The notes under the pieces were generated by a model. That model saw only the letters and a program-made list of their open reading frames with translations. It made no database searches and was not told where the DNA came from. The position numbers and the translations under genes are program-made. 6,824 bases of DNA from Gammaproteobacteria bacterium (GTDB taxonomy: Bacteria; Pseudomonadota; Gammaproteobacteria; Pseudomonadales; Pseudohongiellaceae). Shown here piece after piece: positions 1-5,292 of this stretch; position 1 is the first letter of the stretch; each line of letters opens with the position of its first letter. Location: positions 1,071 to 7,894 of the forward strand of contig JAESUT010000056.1 in assembly GCA_016762995.1 (NCBI GenBank), given 5' to 3'.

Positions 1-254
1 TCAATGGCCACGCTAAGATCTGCTTCGATTACTGCTGGCGAAGGCAGTACCATCGCCAATCGAAGTTGCTCCAAATAAATAAAATCGCGGACGGGGCTGC
101 CATCGGCATCGGTTTCTGAAAATAACTGGCCATTTATACCGTAATGAAAATGCCGTATTTCAGAGCCGACTGTTTTCGCGACACGTTGGCCTAGTGCATT
201 ATAAAGGTAACTGGCGAGGGGTATCGCGTTGCTGTCGACACTCACCAAACGGCT
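1..254 (-). pseudogene. Orphan RHS/YD-repeat protein fragment (no start, runs off left edge)
   Basis: Read on the minus strand from 254 downwards, the frame is open to the window edge (84 codons). It gives typical RHS-core sequence: YLYNALGQRVAKTV, then HFHYGINGQLFSETDADGSP, then RDFIYLEQLRLA. This is the YD-repeat pattern near the C-terminal end of the RHS shell, just before the variable tip. An in-frame TAA at 255-257 precedes it, and no ATG with a ribosome site is visible; a TTG/GTG pair near 246-248 is the only alternative start. Homology to the RHS core appears to begin at about SRLVSVDSN, so the long N-terminal part is missing. Such start-less pieces are typical of orphan RHS modules, which supply alternative C-terminal toxin tips by recombination. 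The C-terminal tip lies outside the window, so whether a toxin domain follows is unknown. Family call is secure; pseudogene or orphan status is inference. Confidence 0.8.
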
Positions 255-310
255 TTAGTTAATTGTTAAATGAACCTGACCCCTTATCTATGTAAGTTTA
301 AGTAGAGGCC
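255..310. other. Junction between RHS homology and the AT-rich gene pair
   Basis: This short non-coding stretch separates the stop of the upstream minus-strand gene from the RHS-like frame. RHS similarity stops abruptly here (in-frame TAA at 255-257). The stretch holds TGAACCTGACCCC at 271-283. No hairpin terminator and no promoter is convincing. It probably marks the recombination breakpoint that joined the RHS piece to the neighbouring cassette; that is inference. Confidence 0.3.
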
Positions 311-715
311 TTATAATTCCCATATTTTCTCACAGATGTACTCTTCAGCGATAATACTCAATCTATCCTCACCAAAATCAAGAATGTAATGCTTAAATTT
401 TTCGACGTTAAATTTGTTGGTCGATTTCTCAGCTTGCTCTCTAGCGCGCTCCAAAAATGTCGAAGCTCCTCGTTCATAAACACCGTTCAATATGGACAGT
501 GTGCCCGTTAGGCTTAGCCTAAATGCAGCCATTTTCGTAAATACTACCAAGAACTGCTGGCCATTAAGTTTTTGAGTTTCAACATTAGGCTGAACTGTCA
601 AAGTTAACTGAATAAACTTAGAGGGAGTGATTTTTAATTCATGGAGCATTGACCCGCTTATCGCTAAATCCAAGAAATCAGATTTTTCCCATTTCTCATC
701 AATTTCATTTTCCAC
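311..715 (-). CDS. Hypothetical protein, 134 aa, possible RHS-associated immunity-type protein
   Basis: I do not recognise this protein. It begins with a GTG codon (713-715) and ends at TAA 311-313. A TGAGG motif at 726-730 lies 10 nt upstream and supports this start. The gene overlaps the 3' end of its upstream neighbour by 11 nt, so the two are almost certainly co-transcribed and translationally coupled. The product is soluble-looking, with no signal peptide or membrane segment. It has an acidic N-terminus, alternating beta-like stretches (KFIQLTLTVQ; QQFLVVFTKMAAFRLSL), a charged helix (FLERAREQAEKS) and a C-terminal beta-like segment (HYILDFGEDRLSIIAEEYIC). Small cytosolic alpha/beta proteins next to RHS fragments are often immunity proteins, but nothing here proves it. 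The DNA is clearly richer in A+T than the genes to the right, consistent with acquisition by transfer. Confidence 0.7.
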   Translation of the reverse strand: MENEIDEKWEKSDFLDLAISGSMLHELKITPSKFIQLTLTVQPNVETQKLNGQQFLVVFTKMAAFRLSLTGTLSILNGVYERGASTFLERAREQAEKSTNKFNVEKFKHYILDFGEDRLSIIAEEYICEKIWEL

Positions 716-1097
716 GAGGTGGGCGCCTCAATATCGTTTTAACATTGTGAGAAAATTCTCTAGCAACAACCTCTATTCTACTTCCATTAGACAGTTTGAT
801 ACGCACTTCTGTCGCTGGGCCGCTCCGCTCCCTTGCAGCCGAAGCTTCTTCACAAGGATAATTAGCATGCTGCTCTGCATGAAAACTTACTACTGATCCA
901 AACCATCTCAGAGCCTCAAGCTCTAATCTATTCTTCACAATTTGATAAAATTGAATAATTTCCTCTGTCCCATAATCCGAGTTTTTATCGTATACCAAGA
1001 ATTCGATAGAAATCTTATTCCCAGGCTCCAAATTCAGGGATAAAATTTCTAGCGTCTTTAATTTCATGAGAGCTAGTTCTGAAATCTCACTACTCAC
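705..1097 (-). CDS. Hypothetical protein, about 130 aa, first gene of the AT-rich pair
   Basis: I do not recognise this protein. The longest frame starts at ATG 1134-1136 (143 aa), but a strong AAGGAG ribosome site lies inside that frame, 10 nt before GTG 1095-1097. I therefore prefer the GTG, which gives a protein starting VSSEISELALMK; the ATG at 1134-1136 is the alternative. The stop is TGA 705-707, inside the next gene. The product is cytosolic-looking. A beta-rich N-terminal half (KTLEILSLNL; ISIEFLVYDK) is followed by a helix (IIQFYQIVKNRLELEALRWF), a segment with two His and one Cys (SFHAEQHANYPC), a beta pair (TEVRIKLSNGSRIEVVAR) and a basic tail. Low GC and position beside the RHS fragment suggest a transferred accessory cassette. 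A toxin-neutralising role is only a guess. Confidence 0.65.
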   Translation of the reverse strand: MSSEISELALMKLKTLEILSLNLEPGNKISIEFLVYDKNSDYGTEEIIQFYQIVKNRLELEALRWFGSVVSFHAEQHANYPCEEASAARERSGPATEVRIKLSNGSRIEVVAREFSHNVKTILRRPPRGK

Positions 1098-1144
1098 AAT
1101 GTCAACACTCCTTAAAAAAACAATAATGAAGGGCATTCTTCACC

Positions 1145-1174
1145 CTTATCGCACTCAGGGTCTACACCCTTCAA
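1145..1174 (-). promoter_or_regulatory. Possible sigma70-like promoter for the AT-rich gene pair
   Basis: On the minus strand, TTGAAG (1174-1169) and GATAAG (1150-1145) are separated by 18 bp. Each matches 4 of 6 consensus bases. The predicted RNA start near 1138 would leave the upstream ATG (1134-1136) almost without a leader, but would give the AAGGAG/GTG start at 1097 a normal leader of about 40 nt. That agreement is the main support. The match is weak and could be chance. Confidence 0.3.
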
Positions 1175-1312
1175 AGACTACTCTGATCTGAATAGAGACT
1201 CTACAGAAAGCGGTTATCGAAAATATTGAGTCTAGGATTTCATTTGTAAACTAAAAAGAAAGGTGATCGATAGCAAGTGAGACAAAGAGTCGCACTTGAC
1301 AATACTAGGGGA

Positions 1313-1326
1313 TTGACCGAGATCAA
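1313..1326 (+). promoter_or_regulatory. FNR/ANR-type binding site upstream of the APC permease
   Basis: TTGAC-CGAG-ATCAA matches the FNR/ANR consensus TTGAT-N4-ATCAA at 9 of 10 defined bases. A -10-like TAGGCT lies at 1348-1353, which puts the predicted RNA start near 1360 and the centre of the box at about -40.5. This is close to the -41.5 position used by FNR-family activators at class II promoters. The geometry suggests that the permease is switched on at low oxygen. The match and spacing are seen in the sequence; the regulation is inferred. Confidence 0.6.
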
Positions 1327-1347
1327 AGCCGGCTTGTGATGCACTGC

Positions 1348-1378
1348 TAGGCTGAATGGAGTGTAAAATTTTTCAGCC
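1348..1378 (+). promoter_or_regulatory. -10 element with overlapping 7-bp inverted repeat
   Basis: TAGGCT (1348-1353) is the -10 suggested by the FNR/ANR box. A perfect inverted repeat GGCTGAA (1350-1356) and TTCAGCC (1372-1378) with a 15-nt spacer straddles it and the predicted transcription start. It could be an operator for a second regulator acting on the permease gene. No regulator can be named. Confidence 0.3.
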
Positions 1379-1397
1379 GGACTAACTGATATGCATC

Positions 1398-2633
1398 ATG
1401 ACTAATTCGCCGACCCTGCGCAGGAGCCTCACTCTTCCCTTGGTTATTCTGTATGGCCTTGGCAATATTCTGGGCGCTGGCATTTACGTACTGATTGGTA
1501 AAGTCGCCGGTGCGGCGGGCTACTTAGCTCCGTTCTCATTTTTGGTGGCGGCAATAATTGCCGGGATTACAGCTTTTTCGTTTTGCGAACTTTCCTCGCG
1601 GTTTCCAGTGAGCGCCGGTGAGGCAGTCTATATCAAGGAAGGTTTTAGAAAGCCCACATTGTCCCTGGCCGTTGGCCTGTTGATAATTCTTACTGGGGTT
1701 GTCTCGGCAGCGACTATGACGAAGGGTTTCGTCGGCTATCTTAATGTATTTGTCGAGCTACCCCCTGAATTAGTAATCATCGGTCTGCTCGCGTTGTTAG
1801 GCATGGTCGCTATTTGGGGAATCGCTGAATCCGTTACTATTGCCGCCGCCTTTACTGTCCTTGAAATTGTAGGACTCCTAGTGGTTCTATTCGTGACCAT
1901 GCCTGCACTTGAGCAACTGCCAGCGAGGAGAGACGAATTCATACCTACTATGGATATTACGGTGTGGGCAGGCGTGTTCGGTGGGGCGTTTCTCGCATTT
2001 TATGCCTATGTAGGATTTGAAGACATGGTTAACCTTGCGGAAGAGATAAAGAATTCGAGACGGAATCTGCCGATCGCGATACTGTTGTCCTTGGCAGTTG
2101 CAACCGCAATTTATGTACTTATCGCGTTAAGCTCAGTGTTGGTTTTGACTCCTGAGCAGTTGCAGTTTTCTGATTCGCCGTTGTCGGATATCTACAGAGC
2201 CGCTACAAATAAAAATCCGTGGTTTATCTCGATCGTTAGCTTGTGTGCGGTAATTAACGGCGCTCTAATCCAAATAATTATGGGCTCCAGGGTTGCATAT
2301 GGACTGGCGAAGCAGGGTCTTATTTCCGAGGCGTTTGCCAAAGTTAACTCTCGTACGCAAACGCCGATTCTCTCTACTGGTGTTATCACAGGAGTAATTG
2401 CTCTTGTGGCTCTCTGGCTACCAATAGAGACGCTGGCACGAACCACGTCTTACCTATTGCTCGTTCTGTTTTGCATGGTGAATTTAGCCCTCGTCAAAAT
2501 AAAGCGGCGCGATACCGAGAGGCCGGCTACTTTTACCGTGCCAATGTCCGTGCCTTTCGCTGGATTCATCAGCTGCGCACTGTTTCTCATCTTACAAACG
2601 TGGTCCGTATTATCCAAGCTGATCGGAGTTTAG
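1398..2633 (+). CDS. APC-superfamily amino acid permease
   Basis: This is an inner-membrane secondary transporter of the amino acid-polyamine-organocation superfamily, predicted to carry an amino acid or related compound; the substrate cannot be read from the sequence. The 411-residue protein is hydrophobic throughout, with roughly 11-12 membrane segments. The first carries the family's unwound-helix motif GLGNILGAGIY (20-30). A loop with ELSSRFPVSAGEAVY (64-78) follows. The TM6-to-loop region has the conserved GFEDMVNLAEEIKN (206-219) followed by SRRNLP. It is slightly shorter than typical 430-500 residue members, with a short C-terminus. The start is ATG 1398; an in-frame stop at 1383-1385 rules out an earlier ATG, yet no good ribosome site precedes it. 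A low-oxygen-type FNR/ANR box lies 70-85 nt upstream. The next gene encodes a universal stress protein, a common partner of such permeases. Confidence 0.92.
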   Translation: MTNSPTLRRSLTLPLVILYGLGNILGAGIYVLIGKVAGAAGYLAPFSFLVAAIIAGITAFSFCELSSRFPVSAGEAVYIKEGFRKPTLSLAVGLLIILTGVVSAATMTKGFVGYLNVFVELPPELVIIGLLALLGMVAIWGIAESVTIAAAFTVLEIVGLLVVLFVTMPALEQLPARRDEFIPTMDITVWAGVFGGAFLAFYAYVGFEDMVNLAEEIKNSRRNLPIAILLSLAVATAIYVLIALSSVLVLTPEQLQFSDSPLSDIYRAATNKNPWFISIVSLCAVINGALIQIIMGSRVAYGLAKQGLISEAFAKVNSRTQTPILSTGVITGVIALVALWLPIETLARTTSYLLLVLFCMVNLALVKIKRRDTERPATFTVPMSVPFAGFISCALFLILQTWSVLSKLIGV

Positions 2634-2657
2634 ATTGATGTAGATCACCATCAATCT
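2632..2657 (+). promoter_or_regulatory. Perfect 9-bp dyad with two overlapping FNR/ANR-like sites
   Basis: AGATTGATG (2632-2640) and CATCAATCT (2649-2657) are perfect inverted repeats around an 8-nt centre, beginning inside the permease stop codon. Two near-consensus FNR/ANR sites overlap here, each matching 9 of 10 bases: TTGAT-GTAG-ATCAC (2635-2648) and TAGAT-CACC-ATCAA (2641-2654). They lie about 100 nt before the stress-protein start. ANR control of usp genes is established in Pseudomonas aeruginosa, so a promoter for the stress gene is likely. A good -10 at the expected distance (about 2671-2682) is not obvious. As RNA, the dyad could also form a hairpin, but no T-run follows, so I do not call it a terminator. 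Confidence 0.5.
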
Positions 2658-2748
2658 GGTGAAATAATCACACCATGAAAGTATGAGTTTGTGCCTTCGA
2701 ATGAGGCGCTTACTGTATTAACCAGAATCTATTATAAGGGGCTAGGCT

Positions 2749-3654
2749 ATGAATAAGATTCAGCGAATACTCGTGGTAGTAGATAGTGAAAATGACAGCT
2801 TGAGTAGGGGCGGGGAGTTGCCAATCGAGCTTGCCAAAGCTGTTCGGCTAGTGACAGACAAATCTTCGACTGAGCTTCATCTGTTCAGTGTTGCCTATCA
2901 GAAGCATCTCCATCATGACTCCTTGAGTTGGGATTTTAATCAGTCCCAGAAGCGGCAGGAATATTGTGATCAATTGGCTAAAAACCTGGATCAGCTCGCG
3001 ACGAAGCTAAAGTCTGAAGGCTATCAGGTGTCGAGTGAATCGACTTGGGCTTACCCGCGTTACGAGGCAATTATCAATAAGGCGAATGAGATCTCCGCAG
3101 ACTTGATAGTTCAACACACCCGTAGCTATGGCAAGCTGGAGTTTCATCACCTGACTAATGATAGCTGGCAGATGGTTCGGCATTGTTCGATTCCGCTGTT
3201 ACTTGTTAAGAATGACCCGTGGAATGATCAACCTGCATTGTTGGCGGCAGTGGATCCTATGCACAGCCATCACAAGCCACTGGCTTTGGATAATCGTATA
3301 TTGGAGGCGGCACTGACGCTGCAGGAACGACTTACTGGCAAGCTGCATGTGGTTCATGGTTATGCTGAGGCAGCTCGGCCATTCGCGCCGGCAGGAGTCA
3401 TAGAAAAGGAGCATCGCGAAGTACTGGACGAGCTACTTTCATCCTATGCTATTCAACCGGAGCAACTGCATTTTCTAGATGAAACCCCGGTATCGGCCCT
3501 TCAGCAGGAAGCCCATAAACTGAAGACAGACATATTGATAATGGGTGCTATCTCCCGCTCACGCTTGTCTGAGATGTTAATCGGTAGCACGGCTGAGAAG
3601 GTTCTCGATTTCTTCAGGACAGATGTGTTGATAATTAAGCCGAAGCAGGCCTGA
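2749..3654 (+). CDS. Tandem universal stress protein, UspE-like
   Basis: A cytoplasmic stress-survival protein made of two universal stress protein (Usp) domains. At 301 residues it is close to the length of UspE-type tandem proteins. Domain 1 (about 5-155) starts with the beta strand and Asp of RILVVVDSEND and ends with SIPLLLVKND; its nucleotide-binding loop is degenerate (no G-x2-G-x9-GS). Domain 2 (about 160-300) starts at LLAAVDPMH and carries GAISRSRLSEMLIGST (266-281), i.e. G-x2-S-x9-G-S. This is the ATP-binding motif with Ser in place of the second Gly, and it is followed by the usual end VLIIKPK. The start ATG 2749 has AAGGGG (2736-2741) 7 nt upstream. The upstream FNR/ANR-like dyad suggests anaerobic induction. 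It follows the permease by 115 nt and ends in its own terminator. Usp proteins near transporters may modulate them, but that role is inference here. Confidence 0.92.
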   Translation: MNKIQRILVVVDSENDSLSRGGELPIELAKAVRLVTDKSSTELHLFSVAYQKHLHHDSLSWDFNQSQKRQEYCDQLAKNLDQLATKLKSEGYQVSSESTWAYPRYEAIINKANEISADLIVQHTRSYGKLEFHHLTNDSWQMVRHCSIPLLLVKNDPWNDQPALLAAVDPMHSHHKPLALDNRILEAALTLQERLTGKLHVVHGYAEAARPFAPAGVIEKEHREVLDELLSSYAIQPEQLHFLDETPVSALQQEAHKLKTDILIMGAISRSRLSEMLIGSTAEKVLDFFRTDVLIIKPKQA

Positions 3655-3682
3655 ATCGCATTTCAGGCTCGGCTTTCTTCTA
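3637..3682 (+). terminator. Nested-stem intrinsic terminator after the Usp gene
   Basis: Two stacked perfect stems surround the stop codon. The outer stem is AAGCCGA (3637-3643) with TCGGCTT (3669-3675). The inner stem is GCCTGAA (3649-3655) with TTCAGGC (3662-3668), with a 6-nt loop. The 5' side has a 5-nt bulge (3644-3648). A pyrimidine-rich tail, CTTTCTTCT, begins at the end of the outer stem. The tail is not a pure T-run, so efficiency may be partial. The outer stem starts inside the last codons of the gene. Confidence 0.65.
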
Positions 3683-3774
3683 AGTTGTGCATAAGGCTCA
3701 GCTCCGGAAATTTTCTTGTCCCGCGTTCATCAGAAATGTCTCGGTGGCTAGCTGATTGAATCTAGATTTTTAGA

Positions 3775-3809
3775 TTGATATGTGGCGCAATCGACACAAT
3801 CATTTGCGC
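3775..3809 (+). promoter_or_regulatory. Possible promoter and operator of the MFS gene
   Basis: TTGATA (3775-3780, 5 of 6 to the -35 consensus) and AATCAT (3798-3803, 4 of 6 to -10) are 17 bp apart, with a predicted RNA start near 3810. A 6-bp inverted repeat GCGCAA (3785-3790) and TTGCGC (3804-3809) spans the spacer and -10 and could be a repressor site. Just upstream lies the palindrome AATCTAGATT (3759-3768), flanked by two copies of GATTGA (3754 and 3773). These are pattern matches only. Confidence 0.35.
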
Positions 3810-3817
3810 GACTGCGA

Positions 3818-3844
3818 ATATTAGCGTTAGAGTGGCGCTAATAT
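3818..3844 (+). repeat. 9-bp inverted repeat enclosing the MFS start region
   Basis: ATATTAGCG (3818-3826) and CGCTAATAT (3836-3844) are perfectly complementary around a 9-nt loop (TTAGAGTGG). The 3' arm contains the first two bases of the ATG at 3843, and the loop holds the only Shine-Dalgarno-like bases (AGAGTGG). In RNA this would be a small hairpin that could limit initiation; in DNA it could be an operator just downstream of the predicted transcription start. Both roles are inferred. Confidence 0.5.
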
Positions 3845-5216
3845 GATCGAATCGAAACTCAGTACGGCGCAGTTAGAAGGAAACCTACGCCGCTTCATTA
3901 TTTTCCGTCTGTTTTATTCCGCTCGTTTCTACTATCCCGTATTTACTGTGCTGTTCTTGGACTACGGGCTGACTCTAGAGCAGTTCGCCATACTGAATAT
4001 TGTATGGGCGCTAACTATTGTGTTGGCGGAGGTCCCCTCCGGCGCTCTAGCGGATATTGTTGGGCGTAAGCGTTTGGTGGTATTTGCGGCGATCATGATG
4101 GTCATCGAAATGACTCTGATCGTATTCGCACCCATTGGTGCCTCGTCGTTACTTTTTATGCTGTTTCTTGCGAACAGAATTTGTTCCGGTTTATCTGAAG
4201 CGGCAGCCAGCGGAGCTGATGAGGCTTTGGCCTACGACTCGCTTAAGGCCCTCGGGCGCGAAGACGACTGGTCACGAATTCTACAGCGTACAACACAAGT
4301 TGTTTCCATCGGATTTTTCATGACAATGATCCTTGGTGCGTTCGCCTATGATCCGAATATGGTGAATGGCTTGCTTGCGACCATAGATCCACAGTGGCAG
4401 CTATCCAACAATCTAATTATTCGTCTGCCGGTAATTTTGACGTTGATCACCTCATTCATCGTGCTCGGCACAGCATTAGGGTTTCATGATCTTGATGTCG
4501 AAGAGGGTGAACCCGCCGATTCACAGCCGCGGGCGGACAAGTCTCTGCTAGATCCATTTCGCAAAATAGTCGTTGCCGGAAAATGGACAGTCAATCATCG
4601 GTTTGTGTTGTTTGTCATCTTGGCGGCACTTGCTTTGGATAGCGTAGGTAGGCAATTTGCCGTGCTCGCCAGTGAATACTACCGCTTAATAGATATACCG
4701 GTGAGCTGGTTTGGATTTATCGGAGCGGGGATGTCTTTGGTGGGAATGGTGAATGCCATACTCTCTCGATATCTCGTGACAAACCATTCGCCGCTATTTA
4801 ATTTTTTGGCACTGTCTTTCTTTTTAATGGCAGGGCTTATCGGGCTTGGTTTCGCTATTCCCTACTACGGTGTAATTTTCGCGGTGGGCGCGTTCGCTAT
4901 GATGGGGATGGTGCAGTTTCAGTCTAGCTATTACATTAATAAGGAAGTTGATTCTGTGCATAGAGCGACAGTACTCAGCTTCAAGGGACTTGCTCTCAAC
5001 TTAGGGCTTGGATTTGCGAGTCTTTTATATACAGCACACGTTGCGTTTCTCAGAACACAGAAAGAAGGTGTAGTGCCCGAAGAAGTACTTCGAGATGCCA
5101 TATTCTTGGATGCTCTGCGTGGCTTCCCTGTCTATTTTTTGCTGCTCTTCTTTGTTGTATTGTTACTGGGTCGGGTACTGATAAAACCGAGGAGTGCAGT
5201 TCTCTCAAAGCGTTAG
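3843..5216 (+). CDS. Major facilitator superfamily (MFS) permease
   Basis: An inner-membrane 12-segment secondary transporter of 457 residues, a normal MFS length. The substrate is unknown; it may be an efflux protein. The N-terminal half carries the loop 2-3 signature: EVPSG (63-67) runs into motif A, GALADIVGRKR (67-77), with the conserved Gly, Asp and Gly-Arg-Lys-Arg. A further conserved stretch, RICSGLSEAAASGADEALAYD, continues in TM4. A long hydrophilic central loop (about 215-245, rich in Asp, Glu and Pro, then LLDPFRKI) separates the two six-helix halves. The EVPSGALAD-type motif is frequent in poorly characterised MFS groups of bacteria. The start ATG 3843 is supported by the usual N-terminal layout (short charged segment, then TM1), not by a strong ribosome site. 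It stands alone between a terminator (3637-3682) and a convergent gene, so it is probably monocistronic. Confidence 0.9.
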   Translation: MIESKLSTAQLEGNLRRFIIFRLFYSARFYYPVFTVLFLDYGLTLEQFAILNIVWALTIVLAEVPSGALADIVGRKRLVVFAAIMMVIEMTLIVFAPIGASSLLFMLFLANRICSGLSEAAASGADEALAYDSLKALGREDDWSRILQRTTQVVSIGFFMTMILGAFAYDPNMVNGLLATIDPQWQLSNNLIIRLPVILTLITSFIVLGTALGFHDLDVEEGEPADSQPRADKSLLDPFRKIVVAGKWTVNHRFVLFVILAALALDSVGRQFAVLASEYYRLIDIPVSWFGFIGAGMSLVGMVNAILSRYLVTNHSPLFNFLALSFFLMAGLIGLGFAIPYYGVIFAVGAFAMMGMVQFQSSYYINKEVDSVHRATVLSFKGLALNLGLGFASLLYTAHVAFLRTQKEGVVPEEVLRDAIFLDALRGFPVYFLLLFFVVLLLGRVLIKPRSAVLSKR

Positions 5217-5230
5217 ATTGGTGGTGCGGA

Positions 5231-5271
5231 AATAAAAACGCCCCGAACCAAATATTCCTGGCCCAGGGCGT
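5231..5271 (-). terminator. Rho-independent terminator of the minus-strand pair
   Basis: On the minus strand, a 12-bp stem (5271-5260 with 5249-5238) includes three G-U wobbles and closes a 10-nt loop, followed at once by a T-rich tail (TTTTTATT, 5238-5231). Read on the plus strand, the three wobbles become C-A or A-C mismatches and no T-run follows directly. The element therefore serves mainly the minus-strand genes, although it lies between convergent genes. Confidence 0.85.
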
Positions 5272-5292
5272 GAGGAGGCTTTTAACCTAAAC

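Larger units (their letters stand above)
1137..1397. other. Divergent intergenic regulatory region
   Basis: These 261 bases separate the minus-strand AT-rich pair from the plus-strand permease and carry no convincing gene. They hold a possible minus-strand promoter (1145-1174), a small dyad AGGGT-CTAC-ACCCT (about 1157-1169), an FNR/ANR-like box (1313-1326) with a suitable -10 (1348-1353), and a 7-bp inverted repeat GGCTGAA/TTCAGCC (1350-1356 and 1372-1378). The stretch from about 1200 to 1290 shows nothing I can interpret. Confidence 0.6.

Noticed and set aside
627..896. Plus-strand 89-codon frame
   Set aside because: It lies opposite the two overlapping minus-strand genes, with no ribosome site or protein-like composition; a shadow frame.
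1296..1324. TTGACA at 1296-1301 as a -35 for the permease
   Set aside because: At 17 bp spacing the -10 would be GAGATC (1319-1324), a poor match that lies within the better FNR/ANR box.
1356..1385. Nine-codon leader peptide frame (ATG ... TAA, MECKIFQPD) upstream of the permease
   Set aside because: It has no ribosome site, starts upstream of the predicted transcription start, and has no run of regulatory codons; chance is sufficient.
1137..1397. CRISPR array, tRNA or small RNA gene in the divergent intergenic region
   Set aside because: There are no regular repeats, no tRNA-like arms and no terminator-like hairpin with a T-run.
1736..2446. Minus-strand frames inside the permease (68 and 84 codons)
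   Set aside because: They are antisense to a clear APC permease, with low-complexity Thr/Ser/Arg-rich translations typical of shadows.
2730..2735. TATTAT as the -10 of the Usp gene
   Set aside because: It lies directly against the AAGGGG ribosome site, so RNA would start inside or after it, and no -35 is at the right distance.
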